A stretch of 64,000 nucleotides of DNA from Patiria miniata (Eukaryota > Echinodermata > Asteroidea > Valvatida > Asterinidae): contig NW_024037059.1 of assembly GCF_015706575.1 (NCBI RefSeq), forward strand, positions 10,515,730 to 10,579,729. Reading direction: 5' to 3'. This document shows positions 54,449-64,000 of the stretch, one piece after another. The position numbers were made by a program, and so were the translations under genes. Under the pieces are notes generated by a model. The model was given only the letters and a program-made list of their open reading frames with translations, was not told the origin of the DNA and ran no database searches. How positions within the stretch are numbered: the stretch's first letter is position 1; every line of letters starts with the position of its first letter.

Positions 54449-55099
54449 ATGGTAAGGCGTTATACCTCGATATTTCTGGCTGGAGATGTACTCCAATTAC
54501 ATAGTAACGAAGAAACAAAAGTGTACAGACTTAAAAAGATTGAAGAGATTCGATCTTTAATCTTGAAAGAGAGAGACCACCGAGAGCGCACTTATAAAAA
54601 AATAAAGAGAATGATCGACACTATTAATTACGTAGAGATAGGATTAGAAGGATTGAGGGCTATAGCGGGGGCTGTCAGTATTCCCGCTCTCTTGGGTGTT
54701 ATATCAGCCCCCGTTGGATTGGTGCTAGAAGGAACGTTTATAGGCGCTTTTGGTGTAGATATTCTGCTTAGAATCGCGTCTAAGCGATTATCCGCCAAGC
54801 TGAAAAAGCACGACCAGATTAAAATATTAGCAGACTCCAAACTTAACACGATTGAAGAAAACGTGTCTCAAGCCATCAATGACGGAGATATATCGCACGA
54901 AGAGTTTATATTGATTACGAGAGAGCTCGCAAAATTTAACGAGCTTAAACAAAAAATTAGAACAAAGACCAGCACAAAGCTTCAAAAAATTAAAAACGAT
55001 ACAGACTTTGAAAAAGAAGTTAAAAAACGGGTAGACGAACGGCTGGCAAAAGAAAAAAAATCTCTTATCGAAAAACTTACAAGTTCAAATTCTCGGTAA
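54449..55099 (+). CDS. Polinton membrane/coiled-coil protein
   Basis: 216 residues. A basic coiled-coil start (KIEEIRSLILKERDHRERTY), a central hydrophobic segment (AGAVSIPALLGVISAPVGLV), then DILLRIASKRLSAKLKKHD, ILADSKLNTIEENVSQAIND and a Lys/Glu-rich end. I recall similar proteins in other invertebrate genomes, probably from the same type of element. Function unknown. Confidence 0.5.
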   Translation: MVRRYTSIFLAGDVLQLHSNEETKVYRLKKIEEIRSLILKERDHRERTYKKIKRMIDTINYVEIGLEGLRAIAGAVSIPALLGVISAPVGLVLEGTFIGAFGVDILLRIASKRLSAKLKKHDQIKILADSKLNTIEENVSQAINDGDISHEEFILITRELAKFNELKQKIRTKTSTKLQKIKNDTDFEKEVKKRVDERLAKEKKSLIEKLTSSNSR

Positions 55100-55127
55100 A
55101 TAAACATTATGAAAGCGATCCACCGAG

Positions 55128-55603
55128 TTATACCTCTATTTCACCTCTTAGGGTGTTACCCTCGGCCCCGCCTTTGTTGTAGTGGTCATCATATCTTTTT
55201 AGTGCCTTATCAAATTGATTTTGAGTCACTTTAAATAAATCTCTAACTCGTTCTTTGTCTAATCCAACTACATTATGGAAACTCGCGGCTATTAACGAGC
55301 GTTTGACACATCCGTTTCCCCTCAATGTTTTGTAATTAACGAGCTCGTTATATTTATTGATTGTTTCTTGGACATCTTCTGAGTCTTGCTCTGGACACAC
55401 CTACAAAATAAGTTTTTCCGCAGTTTTTCTTTTATTTCTTTTTAAAATTGACCAATTGATACGATCTTCTTGCGCATTTTCTGCCGAAAAATCAAAATAA
55501 CGTGTGACTACTTCACCACACGTTTCACAAACTAAAAAACATTCTCGATGATTATATGGTGATCGCACTTATCCCCAAGTTGTGGCGTCCCAAAGTATTC
55601 CAT
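55128..55603 (-). pseudogene. TFIIB-like transcription factor in the Polinton
   Basis: On the minus strand, the upstream part carries a CDHH...CETC-type zinc-ribbon pattern (about 55500-55603). The downstream part reads YKTLRGNGCVKRSLIAAS, GLDKERVRDLFKVTQ and FDKALKRYDD, resembling the cyclin-like repeat of TFIIB (a V-K-x-x-x-IAA helix, then an F-x-(V/I)-x-x-x-x-F/L-x-K pattern). It would recruit a polymerase to the element's own promoters. The resemblance is by eye. Broken. Confidence 0.45.
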
Positions 55604-55649
55604 CTATTTAATAAACTTTAAATAAAAATGATAGCATTTTTAAATAAAT

Positions 55650-55840
55650 AAATATCGCCCTCTCTTTTTTTTTTATTGAACAGCACCTTTCTTTATATAA
55701 TTGAAATCAGACCTCTTAGCGCTTATAAATAGCGCCCTCTGTTTTTATCGGTACATTAACCCCTTATCATAAAAATTAAATGCCGCCCTCTGTTTATAAT
55801 CCCTCACCACCAATGAATGTCGCCCTCTGTAGGATAAACA
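55650..55840. repeat. CGCCCTCT-motif repeats
   Basis: (G/C)CGCCCTCT occurs near 55656, 55732, 55785 and 55823, roughly every 40-75 bp, in AT-rich surroundings. The same motif is at 60451. It may be a terminal region of some element. Confidence 0.4.
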
Positions 55841-56008
55841 ATACTCAGACACAAACAAAAAAAACCTTGAAGAAACAAATTATATTTACACAAATTTTAC
55901 TAAGATTTACAAACAATAATAAACTTTAAAACAACAATATCAAAGTCTTTTTAAAAAGCATTCACGTTGCTAGGCACCACACTTAATAAATCATACACAA
56001 ATAGACTT

Positions 56009-56545
56009 GGTCATACTCGGACCGAATACAATAGAAATCACTTGTCATGTAAACAACTTTGATGATTCATATAACGATCAGCCTTGTACCGAATACAATA
56101 AAACCACACTCTATTGTTAAATGGTCATACTCGGACCGAATACAATAGAAATCACCTGTCATGTAAACAACTTTGATGATTCATATAACGATCAGCCTTG
56201 TACCGAATACAATAAAACCACACTCTATTGTTAAATGGTCATACTCGGACCAAATACAATAGAAATCACTTGTCATATAAACAACTTTGATGATTCATAT
56301 AACGATCAGCCTTGTACCGAATACAATAAAACCACACTCTATTGTTAAATGGTCATACTCGGACCAAATACAATAGAAATCACTTGTCATATAAACAACT
56401 TTGATGATTCATATAACGATCAGCCTTGTACCGAATACAATAAAACCACACTCTATTGTTAAATGGTCATACTCGGACCGAATACAATAAAATACTTGTC
56501 ATGTAAACAACTTTGATGATTCATATAACGATCAGCCTTGTCTAG
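56009..56545. repeat. 114-bp tandem repeat
   Basis: Units start at 56009, 56123, 56237, 56351 and 56465 (GGTCATACTCGGACCGAATA). Spacing is exactly 114 bp; the fifth unit is partial. Adjacent copies differ by a few bases. It lies just outside the visible Polinton genes. Confidence 0.95.
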
Positions 56546-56639
56546 TTATCGTGACAAGCAGTGCCTTTGTACACATTTTGTACCCGATGGGTTATATACA
56601 AAAACATATCGACTAACGTCATGACAAAGCAATGTATAA

Positions 56640-58037
56640 TCAGGTAGTCCTATATGTACTTTGTTTCCAAATATTGGCGATATGTGAGACTTGCAACATA
56701 AGTTTAATTTCTTTTCTTATGCTGTAAAGTTTGTAAAATGGTAGTCCTAATAGCCTAAACAAGGGATAGTCACATAATAAATGTGAAATCACGCGTAGCT
56801 TATTCGCGTAAGACCGCTGGATACCTACGTTGTCTTTTAACCAGTCTTCCCAGGATTGTAATGGTTGCTCATAAGCATGAATCGCATGAGCAATATGAAG
56901 TACTCTTCCGTAGTCTAGATAAAAACGGATAGTGAGGGCCTCATGTCGCGTAACTCTATCATAGGCAGCTACAAGATAATTATGGGCTGCCTCCAGGTTT
57001 TTTACTTCACATAATTCAACTAAAGGACAGCGGCTTTCCTGAGAGAAGTCTTCTTTTAATTTACCAATTAAATATAGATGCAGATCATTTCCAGTAAGCT
57101 TAGATGTTGTTTGTTTATCTAATAGAGATCGAATATTCCCTTTTGGTTTTTTGGGTATTGATAAATATACGCTAGGGCCTTGTTCTTCTAACTCACCAAG
57201 AAATGTTATCATCTCTTGGTGATACTTTCTATGTGCCCTTATTTTTTTTATCTTGTGCTTGCTCCATTGGTGGGTGTATTGCGTTTCTTCATGGGTGTAT
57301 TGCCTTTTTTTCGTGGGTGTATTGTAGTTGTACGTCCATCTGGGGTTTTGTATCGTCGCTTACCGGTGTGCTTAAAGGTGGTGTGTGGAGGGTGTTGGTT
57401 GTTAGATGTTTTGTAGTCCTCTCTGCCAGAATTCCTCTTGTCAGAGTTCTTCTTTTTCTTCAGTTCTGCAAAATATATTTAAAAAAATAATAAGTTTAAG
57501 AGTAAAAACCTACTGTAGAGTTTATCACTCTCTTACTTTAAACTAAAAATATAGTCAAAAATCAGTTTACCATTCAACAGTGAAGTAACTTAATTTCTTG
57601 GGTCTGCTTCAAAAGCTTGAGCACGTTCTGTCGATTCCCCAAATAGATTCTAAAAAGGGGTAAACCAAATCAAGAATTAAGTTAAAAAAATGACCAGAGT
57701 TCTCCCTACGGGTAGTAAACCCAATCAAACAATTTGCATGAATAAGGATATTTATCGTATACCTTATTCATAAACAAACTGCTTTTAAAACCATTCAATG
57801 CAAGCAAGTCTATCTAAACATAAACTATCTATCTTCATACGACTTCCAAATATAATCTAAACTTATGTTTTCACGTCGGCGCCAGGCGCCAGTTTTATTC
57901 TTAAATCATAATTCACGTGCACACACTGAATGTTAAAAAAAAATACACAGCGATCTAAACGTACCTTTTAGCAAAGATAGAGTTGGTCCCGTATTTGAAA
58001 ATAAAGCCAGACACAGCAAAGTAGCTTGGGCTAACAT
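56640..58037 (-). CDS. Possible spliced gene, signal-peptide-like first exon
   Basis: Minus strand. Exon 58037-57965 reads MLAQATLLCLALFSNTGP, signal-peptide-like, with donor AAAAG|GTACGT. Exon 57465-57364 (acceptor TATTTTGCAG, donor ACCG|GTAAGC) reads LKKKKNSDKRNSGRED and ends KHTG; the phases agree. Downstream, a separate 190-residue frame (57212-56640, open upstream to about 57357) reads SWEDWLKDNVGIQRSYANKL and LPFYKLYSIRKEI, like DUF3102-type helical proteins. Whether that frame joins the first two exons is not shown, as I found no good acceptor. These may be two unrelated loci. Confidence 0.3.
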
Positions 58038-58107
58038 TTTGTCATCTTTTTTTATCGTTCGTGACTGCAATTAAAACGCCAATCACTTAGACTACGTTTG
58101 TTTATTC

Positions 58108-58545
58108 CGCCATCTGTGGTGCACTACGAGAAACTTATTAAAAACATGATGGGTCAACTTTCGTGCTTCTGGAGACACATCAATTCAAACTTCAAAGATA
58201 GTCAACAAAACTGAATACAAACTAAAAACCGCAAGATGGAGTTTTCAGTGAATGATCGGTAATTCACTTTCAACTTTGTAAATCTTAGGTTACGGACTTG
58301 TTATGGGTACTACCCGCCATCTGCGGCGCATCAAAGAATATGATTTCCTGGCTAGCGGCTACAAGAAGCTTTATTACAAACACAAACAATAGGTTGATAC
58401 TATCGTGTTTCGCCACTTTCGGGCTTCTGGAGACGCATCAAAGATAAAATAAAACCTAAATAAAACTGAAAACAAAATATAAACTGCAAAATGGAGTTTT
58501 GGAATCGTCGGTAAACTCACTCTGAACTTTGTAAATCTTCTGTTG
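58108..58545. repeat. Tandem duplication of a 200-bp non-coding unit
   Basis: 58108-58305 and 58312-58545 share CCGCCATCTG(T/C)GG(T/C)GCA, CTTCTGGAGAC(A/G)CATCAA, GCAA(A/G)ATGGAGTTTT and CAACTTTGTAAATCTT in order. The second copy has an extra stretch of about 35 bp. Confidence 0.75.
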
Positions 58546-58723
58546 GCGATATTTGAATGCACGTACTTGTGGGTTTTTTTGTCTCGGACGTTGCGTCGAA
58601 ATTTATAAATTCGGTTACAGGTACCCGACCCGATAAAATGGAGCCGGTTCTTGGCCTCCGCGGGCGGGTACCCGCAACAGGCTAATTGCCATCATCCTGT
58701 CTTTCTTTGTTCCTGGAGTTCCC

Positions 58724-60110
58724 TCACTTGGATGCCTTTACACAGGCAGAGGCAACATGAAGCACCAGCATATTATGACCAAATTGTTCAACTGTTTGGT
58801 TGTCACAGGCCCCTCCAGCACCCCTCTGATTCAGTTTCTCAGTGAGTAGGAAGCTAGAATCTAGCAAGCCCTTTGCCAACTCGACGAAGGAGTTAAGTAT
58901 AATAACAAAGAGAGTAAAATAGAGTTTGTTAAAAACGTGAACAATTAACATGTCTCCTGAAGTACGCAGATGTTCCTGGCAGTGGCAGGAATGCAGTACA
59001 CTTTCACAAAGGAGTGATTGCACATGGCAAAAACAACAATTACCTCTTATCTGGAGACCGTCCAAAGTTTCAATGCTGAGGCACATCTTCTTACGCGCCG
59101 TGCTGTCCACATCTGGCAGAGCTTGGACTTCATCCTCCCACTCCCACAAGAAGCCCAAGAAATCCTTCGTAAAATAAAATATTAGTTGAATGTTACTGTT
59201 GCCGCGGTTAATTTGAGCATGGATGTACATGTATAAACCAGTTCAGGCTGGGTTTATTTTGACAGTTGCTAGACCCAGGCACAGGATTATTTTTCACAAA
59301 CCTCACTGCCAGACGAGTTCAGGTGACATCTGTTAGTACATGTAGCACACCCTGATATTTACTGCTTGGGTTGCTGACAGATGTTTCGGGCCTAACTTCT
59401 TGCGTGTATATACATCAACCCACGCAAACTGGTTAATATATTTTTGTGGTTATCTGAACTCCAAGTGACTCACCTCAAACCGCCAATCATCTACACTTGT
59501 GTTTGGTGCCAAAGCCGGTTTTCTTGTGCGTGCTCACTGGCACATATTCGAGACATTCAAACAGTCGAAAAACTTATCAAACATCTTGATGAACTTGACA
59601 GTTGAGGTCGTTCCAACCTGCCCATAGGACTCCAGCGCATTTGCAACTGTGCTGCTCAGGACCTGCCAATTCATAAAGTACTGGTATCTGTTAAAATCAA
59701 GTCACGATAGGATACTTACTGAAAGAGATGTTGGGGGGGGGGGGGGGTTGCAACCTTACTACCTACTTTAGAATCCAGAATTTCTGTTTTTTCCCCCCTA
59801 ATTGAAAGATTAGTTCATTCAATTGATTATCTAATTTCTCTGGCTGTGACAACAATTTCTGACGTTTCATTTTCTGTTTTTACCCAAGGACTTCTATTTT
59901 TGTTGGAAAAGTGCATCATATTAAAACCTTTTGTTCACCTGTGCTGCCAAGTACACGTGCATTCTCAGAGAAGGTGACAAAGTACAGGTGCTTGTATGTC
60001 AGCTTGTGAAGCTTCCTCAGTCCTGGGGAACTCCTCTTCATGCCGACGTCCCAGTCCTAGAGCTGCAGCAGATGTGACCACTTGATCTCCTCCTTGTTAT
60101 ACTGTTGAAA
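58724..60110 (-). pseudogene. P-element/THAP9-like transposase remnant
   Basis: Minus-strand pieces in order: NKEEIKWSHLLQL and LRKLHKLTYKHLYFVTFSE (about 59940-60110), NWQVLSSTVANALESYGQ and KFIKMFDKFFDCLNV (about 59560-59690), PALAPNTSVDDWRFE (about 59480-59520), then DFLGFLWEWEDEVQALP and KMCLSIETLDGLQI (about 59050-59170). These match the C-terminal half of P-element-type transposases such as THAP9. There are in-frame stops (near 60055 and 59550) and frame changes, and an intron of about 300 bp may separate the last two pieces. No THAP domain is in the window. Confidence 0.6.
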
Positions 60111-60236
60111 GCAAATGATACAGTTTGTTGGAGTTGTGTAAAAAACATCCAATTGTGACCCGTCACCACAAAATGAAAACTAAAAAAAAAAGGAAATTTA
60201 AAAAAATGAGCTATTGGTATTTCTAAATTCTGTAGA

Positions 60237-61095
60237 TCAAGAGTAGTCCGTGGAACGAGAGCCCGAAAACGCTTTAGTTTTCGAGATACGCGATCTGGTC
60301 CACCAAATTTTATAAAACTTTCCAGACATGTCGTTTATGATGTACCATATCGAAAAAACTTTGTTCCCCGACCCACAGTTTGTTTTAGAATGAGAAAATC
60401 TGGGATAAAAACGCCGAAAATTCTGCATGAGGAAAAAAGTAAGAAACAGCGCCCTCTATTGACAGTCAGAAACCTTTTTGCACGCAATGAGTGCTTGCCA
60501 GGCAATATAGGTTTTCCCCAGCTATTTTAAACATTTATCGTTTATTTCTAATATTCAAATTTGTCCATGAATATCGATTTAGGGCACTTCATATGCTTCA
60601 TTTTGTCTGTTGTCAGACAATTTCAAATGCAGTTCAAGCAAATTCAAACGATGAACACACGTTTTTGTCACAGAGTATTCAATTTCGTCTCGTCTACGCC
60701 AAACCTTGTCATTGAGAAATTAAATTCGTCAAATTGATTTACATGAACATAGACGAATTAAATGACTGAATGCTGCCATTCGGCAACAGCTTAGACAAAT
60801 TTGATCTGTAATGACGAATATTCTCGACCCGGTGACTGAAGAGGTTGACCAAACTTTGAAATTGAATCATTAGAATGGAACATGACTAATTAGTTTTGTT
60901 AAAAGCGTGTGAAATTTTTCTCTGGCAAATCTTCAACGTTTTTATCCCATATTTTCTCATTCCCAAACAAGTTGTGAATCAGGGAACAAAGTTTTTTCGA
61001 TATGGTACACCATAATTATGATGTCTGTGAAGTTTTATAAAATTCGGCGAACAAGACTGCGTGGCGAGCGAAAAAAAGGCCTCATCCCACGGACT
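60237..61095. mobile_element. Large palindromic (foldback) element
   Basis: Arms 60237-60420 and 60943-61095 are inverted copies, sharing GGAACAAAGTTTTTTCGATA and AAGTTTTATAAAATT. The spacer includes a TATAGGTTTTCCCCAGC end at 60510 (same family as 6225-9812). No coding capacity. Confidence 0.75.
60510..60900 (+). mobile_element. TATAGG-ended element, third copy, one end seen
   Basis: TATAGGTTTTCCCCAGC at 60510 and subterminal TTCAATTTCGTC (near 60680) match the 6225-9812 and 6981-9000 family. The right end is not seen, so the boundary is a guess. Confidence 0.45.
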
Positions 61096-61479
61096 AGAGC
61101 TTTCCAATGGTATCTAACACTTAGGGTAACATTAATCCTCCAAACCGACAGAGCTTGTGAAATCGAGAGAGTTCACACTAATCTATTGAGAAAGATTGAT
61201 AGAAAACCGCGCGTAAAGTTCTGCATGAGTAAACCACAAAAAAATAATTCAACACACAAGAAGGTAGATTTGTTCTTTCATAGCAACATGCATGTTCCAA
61301 TCATTATTTTCTCACAAAATTTTCACAGATCATAAAATACACTATAATCAATCTACCACTAAAAAAAGTGCTTATGATTAAGTGTACTGTCTTATTTGCG
61401 TATTTAATTAGCGTACTTTTCTTGAAAACAAAAAATTCCAGGAAAGAAAAAAAAGAGCGACTTGTGCACTGCTAAATTG

Positions 61480-61810
61480 AACTACATGCAATCTGGCTTC
61501 AGTGATGAACATTTAAAAATAATAAATCCTTTTCAATAACTTATTGTCATCTAATAAAGTAGGTATAAGATAAACATCATAAATTAATGTAACTTAAAAG
61601 GGAAGTTAGAATACTTTTGTTGATTAATACTGTTTTTCAGAGAAGAAATCATGTACAATGTTCTGCTAAATAAAACTAAACTTGCTTTGGTTTAAAATTG
61701 ACCATTTCCAAACCTCTTTTTCACTAACTTATTGTCATCTAATTACTTGGGTATAAGATAAACATCAAACATTAATGTAGCTTAAAGGAGCAGTTACATC
61801 TATTATAGAA
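61480..61810. repeat. Diverged tandem duplication, 189-bp unit
   Basis: ACTTATTGTCATCTAAT...GTATAAGATAAACATC and TAATGTA(A/G)CTTAAA occur at 61537-61600 and again at 61726-61790 in the same order. Confidence 0.75.
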
Positions 61811-61956
61811 ATGTATCACTGGGTTTGTTAACGATGGAATTTTCAGTTTTAAATGCTGATCATCAGATCATCATTGTTTTTTTCATCAACAATTAAAACA
61901 AATTGAAATAAATTATGCACGTTTTACTCAAGTTTGTTTTGTTTTGTTTTTGTGAT

Positions 61957-61983
61957 GGTCGAATAAATAATAATAATAATAAT
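61957..61983. repeat. AAT microsatellite
   Basis: Run of AATAATAAT units. Simple repeat. Confidence 0.8.
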
Positions 61984-62057
61984 ATAAACATCTTCTTCTT
62001 GGACTTGGAGAGTTCGCATCACTCATCTGACATCAAAGCTTGAGGACGAAACTGTTG

Positions 62058-62408
62058 TCAAACTTTTCCAAGCATTGTTGACTGCGGCATCTGCATTTGT
62101 CGAAGTTTCGACTTTTCTGTAACTCCTTCAACGATGTTAGCATCTTCATTATCCTCTAATTGTACGAAAAGTTCGATGTCATCGTTGCTATCAGTGTCAA
62201 TGTCCATAGACTCTTCGGGTTCGATGTCGATTTCATTTTCTCCACCGCCATCTGAATCAGACGACTCATTCTCAGAGTCCGACGATTTGGGATTATCGTT
62301 GGAAAAGAATTCCGTGAACAGCTCACCAAGTGCATCATTATCCGCAGTAGTGAGCCCCAGAATCCCAGCATCATGAAGTGCACTCTTTATTCTGTCCTTG
62401 TTGGCCAT
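62058..62408 (-). CDS. Short acidic ORF (possible first exon)
   Basis: 116 residues on the minus strand: MANKDRIKSALHDAGILG, a helical start (ADNDALGELFTEFF), then acidic Ser/Asp/Glu-rich sequence (DSENESSDSDGGGENEID), ending KLRQMQMPQSTMLG. No family is recognised. An intact start context and a complete frame favour a real small protein or an initial exon. Confidence 0.35.
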   Translation of the reverse strand: MANKDRIKSALHDAGILGLTTADNDALGELFTEFFSNDNPKSSDSENESSDSDGGGENEIDIEPEESMDIDTDSNDDIELFVQLEDNEDANIVEGVTEKSKLRQMQMPQSTMLGKV

Positions 62409-62607
62409 TTTTCACGAAGAAAACACTATAAATATCGAAATAAATGTCACAACAATCTTTCCATTTTCACACAGTTACACATTGCAAAACATGGTCGATG
62501 GCTTTCTTTGTACGTACGTGTACGTGTACTAGCACTCCAACAACACAATAACGTGCGTACGCACCTGTACACGTGGTAGCATTAAGCGAATCACAGCGCT
62601 TACATCT

Positions 62608-62631
62608 ACGAGCCTTAGTAACAAGGCTCGT
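62608..62631. repeat. Short perfect hairpin
   Basis: Nine-bp stem ACGAGCCTT/AAGGCTCGT with loop AGTAAC. GC-containing and isolated. No gene or terminator assignment. Confidence 0.4.
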
Positions 62632-63033
62632 TGTTTACATCAATGACAACCTCACAAATTGTCTTAAGTATATGTTTATTGCATGAACAGTCAAGGGTCA
62701 TGCCAGTCAAAAATGAAAAGGCCACGTCTTCAGCTTTCGGGTCATACCATAGAACAATATTTACACATTCCAATTATTGCAACAACAAAAAATAGACCTC
62801 TCCTTGGATTTTTGACTTAAACCTGCTGCACTGGGAATGGCACAGTGCAACTTAACGCTTATTTTGTCATGACAGGTCACATATGTCTATCGTGGCTGAT
62901 GACAAGTACGCAGACTTTGATCCCTCTCAAAGCCGCAAAAGACAATGAAAGATAGGTAGCTCGAAAGCAAACACAAATTGAAATGAATCTACTCTAACTT
63001 AATAATAAAAAATAATAACTAGCCTTCAATGTG

Positions 63034-64000
63034 TCACCGCTGATGCTGTTGCTTTAATTTTCTGCCCTCGGCATCTACAGAGACACAAAATCTCCTCCAC
63101 AAGTCTTTCTTGTTTGACTGCACAGCACGAAAGAAGTTGTGTTGTGCGATGGCCATACGTTCAGGGTCAAGCTGGAGCACTGGCCTGCCCTGTCCCTGGT
63201 TCCTGCCCCTAATTCTACCCTGGCACATTTTTGCTGGATTGAAAAGCGTATGGACCAAGTTAACAGCAAAATTAACCTTGCTTCGGCTGTTTTTTATCTT
63301 CCTCGGTGAAGTATGAATAGGCAAAATCCCTTCCCACCCCGTCAATTACATCATCATCATCCCCTCATTCCAATCATCATCTTCATCATCATCTTGAGAA
63401 TCATCTTCAGCAACGTCTTGAGAATCATCTTCAGCATCCCCATCGTTATCCTTGTCTTCGTTCACTTCGCCCTGTCCCCTATTTTGGATTATGACCCTTT
63501 CTAACCAATCCGGGACAGGATACTAGCCTCAAATGCAGCTGTTGAGGCTGGGATTCTGCCCTCCATCGCTCCCTGCCCTTCCTCCTCCTGCTGTTCACTT
63601 CCTCTCCCAGGTTGTGCTTCATCTAGTCCCTCCCCTTTATCCCTGTCATCCCCGTTCCCATGTTCCAAGTCATGCCTTTCCCTAGTTTCCATCTCTCCCT
63701 TCCCTTCATCCCAATCATCTCCATCCCTAACTCTACTTCCTGTGCACTCCCATCATCCCTCTTGTTAACTTCCTCAACTGGCTCCCCCTTGTACTTCCCA
63801 ATTCATAACCTGTGCCTCCAGAAAAAATTCAAATCCAAATTGAACAATATGTGCTAAGCCCCAACCCCACATGTGGCACCTCCACACATCACCAGCATTC
63901 ACTGTCATTAATTTCCCTCGGAGAACCTCCCGATCTTGTTCCATACCTTCCAGGAGGACAGAGACAGAAGCCCTGTTGTTTTCATCGCCTATTGCCACAA
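63034..64000 (-). pseudogene. Possible BEN-domain gene with acidic stretch
   Basis: Minus strand. The downstream part reads VNLVHTLFNPAKMCQGRI, GQGRPVLQLDPERMAIAQ and WRRFCVSVDAEGRKLKQQ, with the L-F...N...G...LDP...I order of BEN domains (protein/DNA interaction in chromatin and transposon proteins). The same frame upstream encodes a strongly acidic tract (DGDAEDDSQDVAEDDSQD, 63349-63490), separated by one TAA at 63346-63348. A further acidic/Gln-Glu frame (63501-63692) is offset, so a frameshift or intron lies near 63500-63520. Upstream sequence is pyrimidine-rich low complexity and runs off the window. Confidence 0.35.

Larger units (their letters stand above)
42038..55640 (+). mobile_element. 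Polinton/Maverick fossil
   Basis: About 13.6 kb. The left end is placed at AGTCTG (42038), the usual Polinton terminal start. The right end is only a guess because no matching inverted terminus was found. Parts: DNA polymerase B, integrase, small membrane proteins, major capsid protein, packaging ATPase, further structural-type ORFs and a TFIIB-like factor. Broken, with perhaps ten interruptions, most in polB. Many other frames are open and codon choice is uniform, so it seems fairly young. Base composition is AT-rich and distinct from the flanks. Confidence 0.9.

Noticed and set aside
55690-55740. Possible Polinton right terminus (CAGACCTCTTAGCGCTTATAAAT)-like stretch
   Set aside because: Similarity to the left end is in the direct, not inverted, orientation and is short; treated as chance.

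Overview
This window looks like animal nuclear DNA, most likely from a marine invertebrate. The reasons are GT-AG introns, metazoan histone-type 3' stem-loops, many TACATGTA-type microsatellites, and a dense mix of hAT, Tc1/mariner, P-element, Mutator-like, tyrosine-recombinase, Ty3/Gypsy and Polinton sequences. An echinoderm, hemichordate, lancelet or mollusc would all fit, and I cannot choose between them. There is no sign of a bacterial genome: no operons, no rRNA, no tRNA I can support, and no CRISPR. Nearly everything recognisable is a mobile element or descends from one.

Layout. 1-2137: decayed hAT transposase with its right terminal repeat. 2138-4550: mostly unassigned. 4556-5200: a small TATA-box gene ending in a histone-type 3' stem-loop although it is not a recognisable histone, and a second orphan stem-loop. 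5364-6190: acidic tandem-repeat coding fragments. 6130-10730: an older repeat rich in TGACGTCA palindromes, split by nested TATAGG-ended transposons (the inner one carries a broken Tc1/mariner-like transposase) and by a 272-bp MITE with a 10-bp target duplication. 11390-17877: an old dispersed repeat in three copies, one of them split by a young Ty3/Gypsy element with identical 511-bp LTRs. 17885-19177: Mutator-like fragment. 19180-25240: poorly coding, with tandem repeats, a perfect hairpin, a candidate exon and an unknown ORF remnant.

25243-41580 holds four minus-strand transposase-like loci in a row: a hAT protein with a 42-bp coding minisatellite; a decayed gene with an RNase H-like signature; a large spliced gene (seven or eight exons, about 979 residues) of a second RNase H-like family with tandemly duplicated mini-exons; and a spliced tyrosine-recombinase gene with two frameshifts. 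Two 595-bp direct repeats flank the space between the second and third loci.

42038 to about 55640 is a Polinton/Maverick fossil: protein-primed-type DNA polymerase B, retroviral-type integrase, several small membrane proteins, major capsid protein, packaging ATPase, further structural-type ORFs and a TFIIB-like factor. It also has a perfect 18-bp hairpin between convergent genes and a repeated A/T-rich promoter-like motif. Its polymerase is clearly broken; many accessory frames are open. The right terminus is not visible.

55640-64000: a 114-bp tandem array, a possible spliced host gene with a signal-peptide-like first exon, a P-element-like transposase remnant, a large palindromic element, and a possible BEN-domain gene with acidic low-complexity sequence running off the window end.
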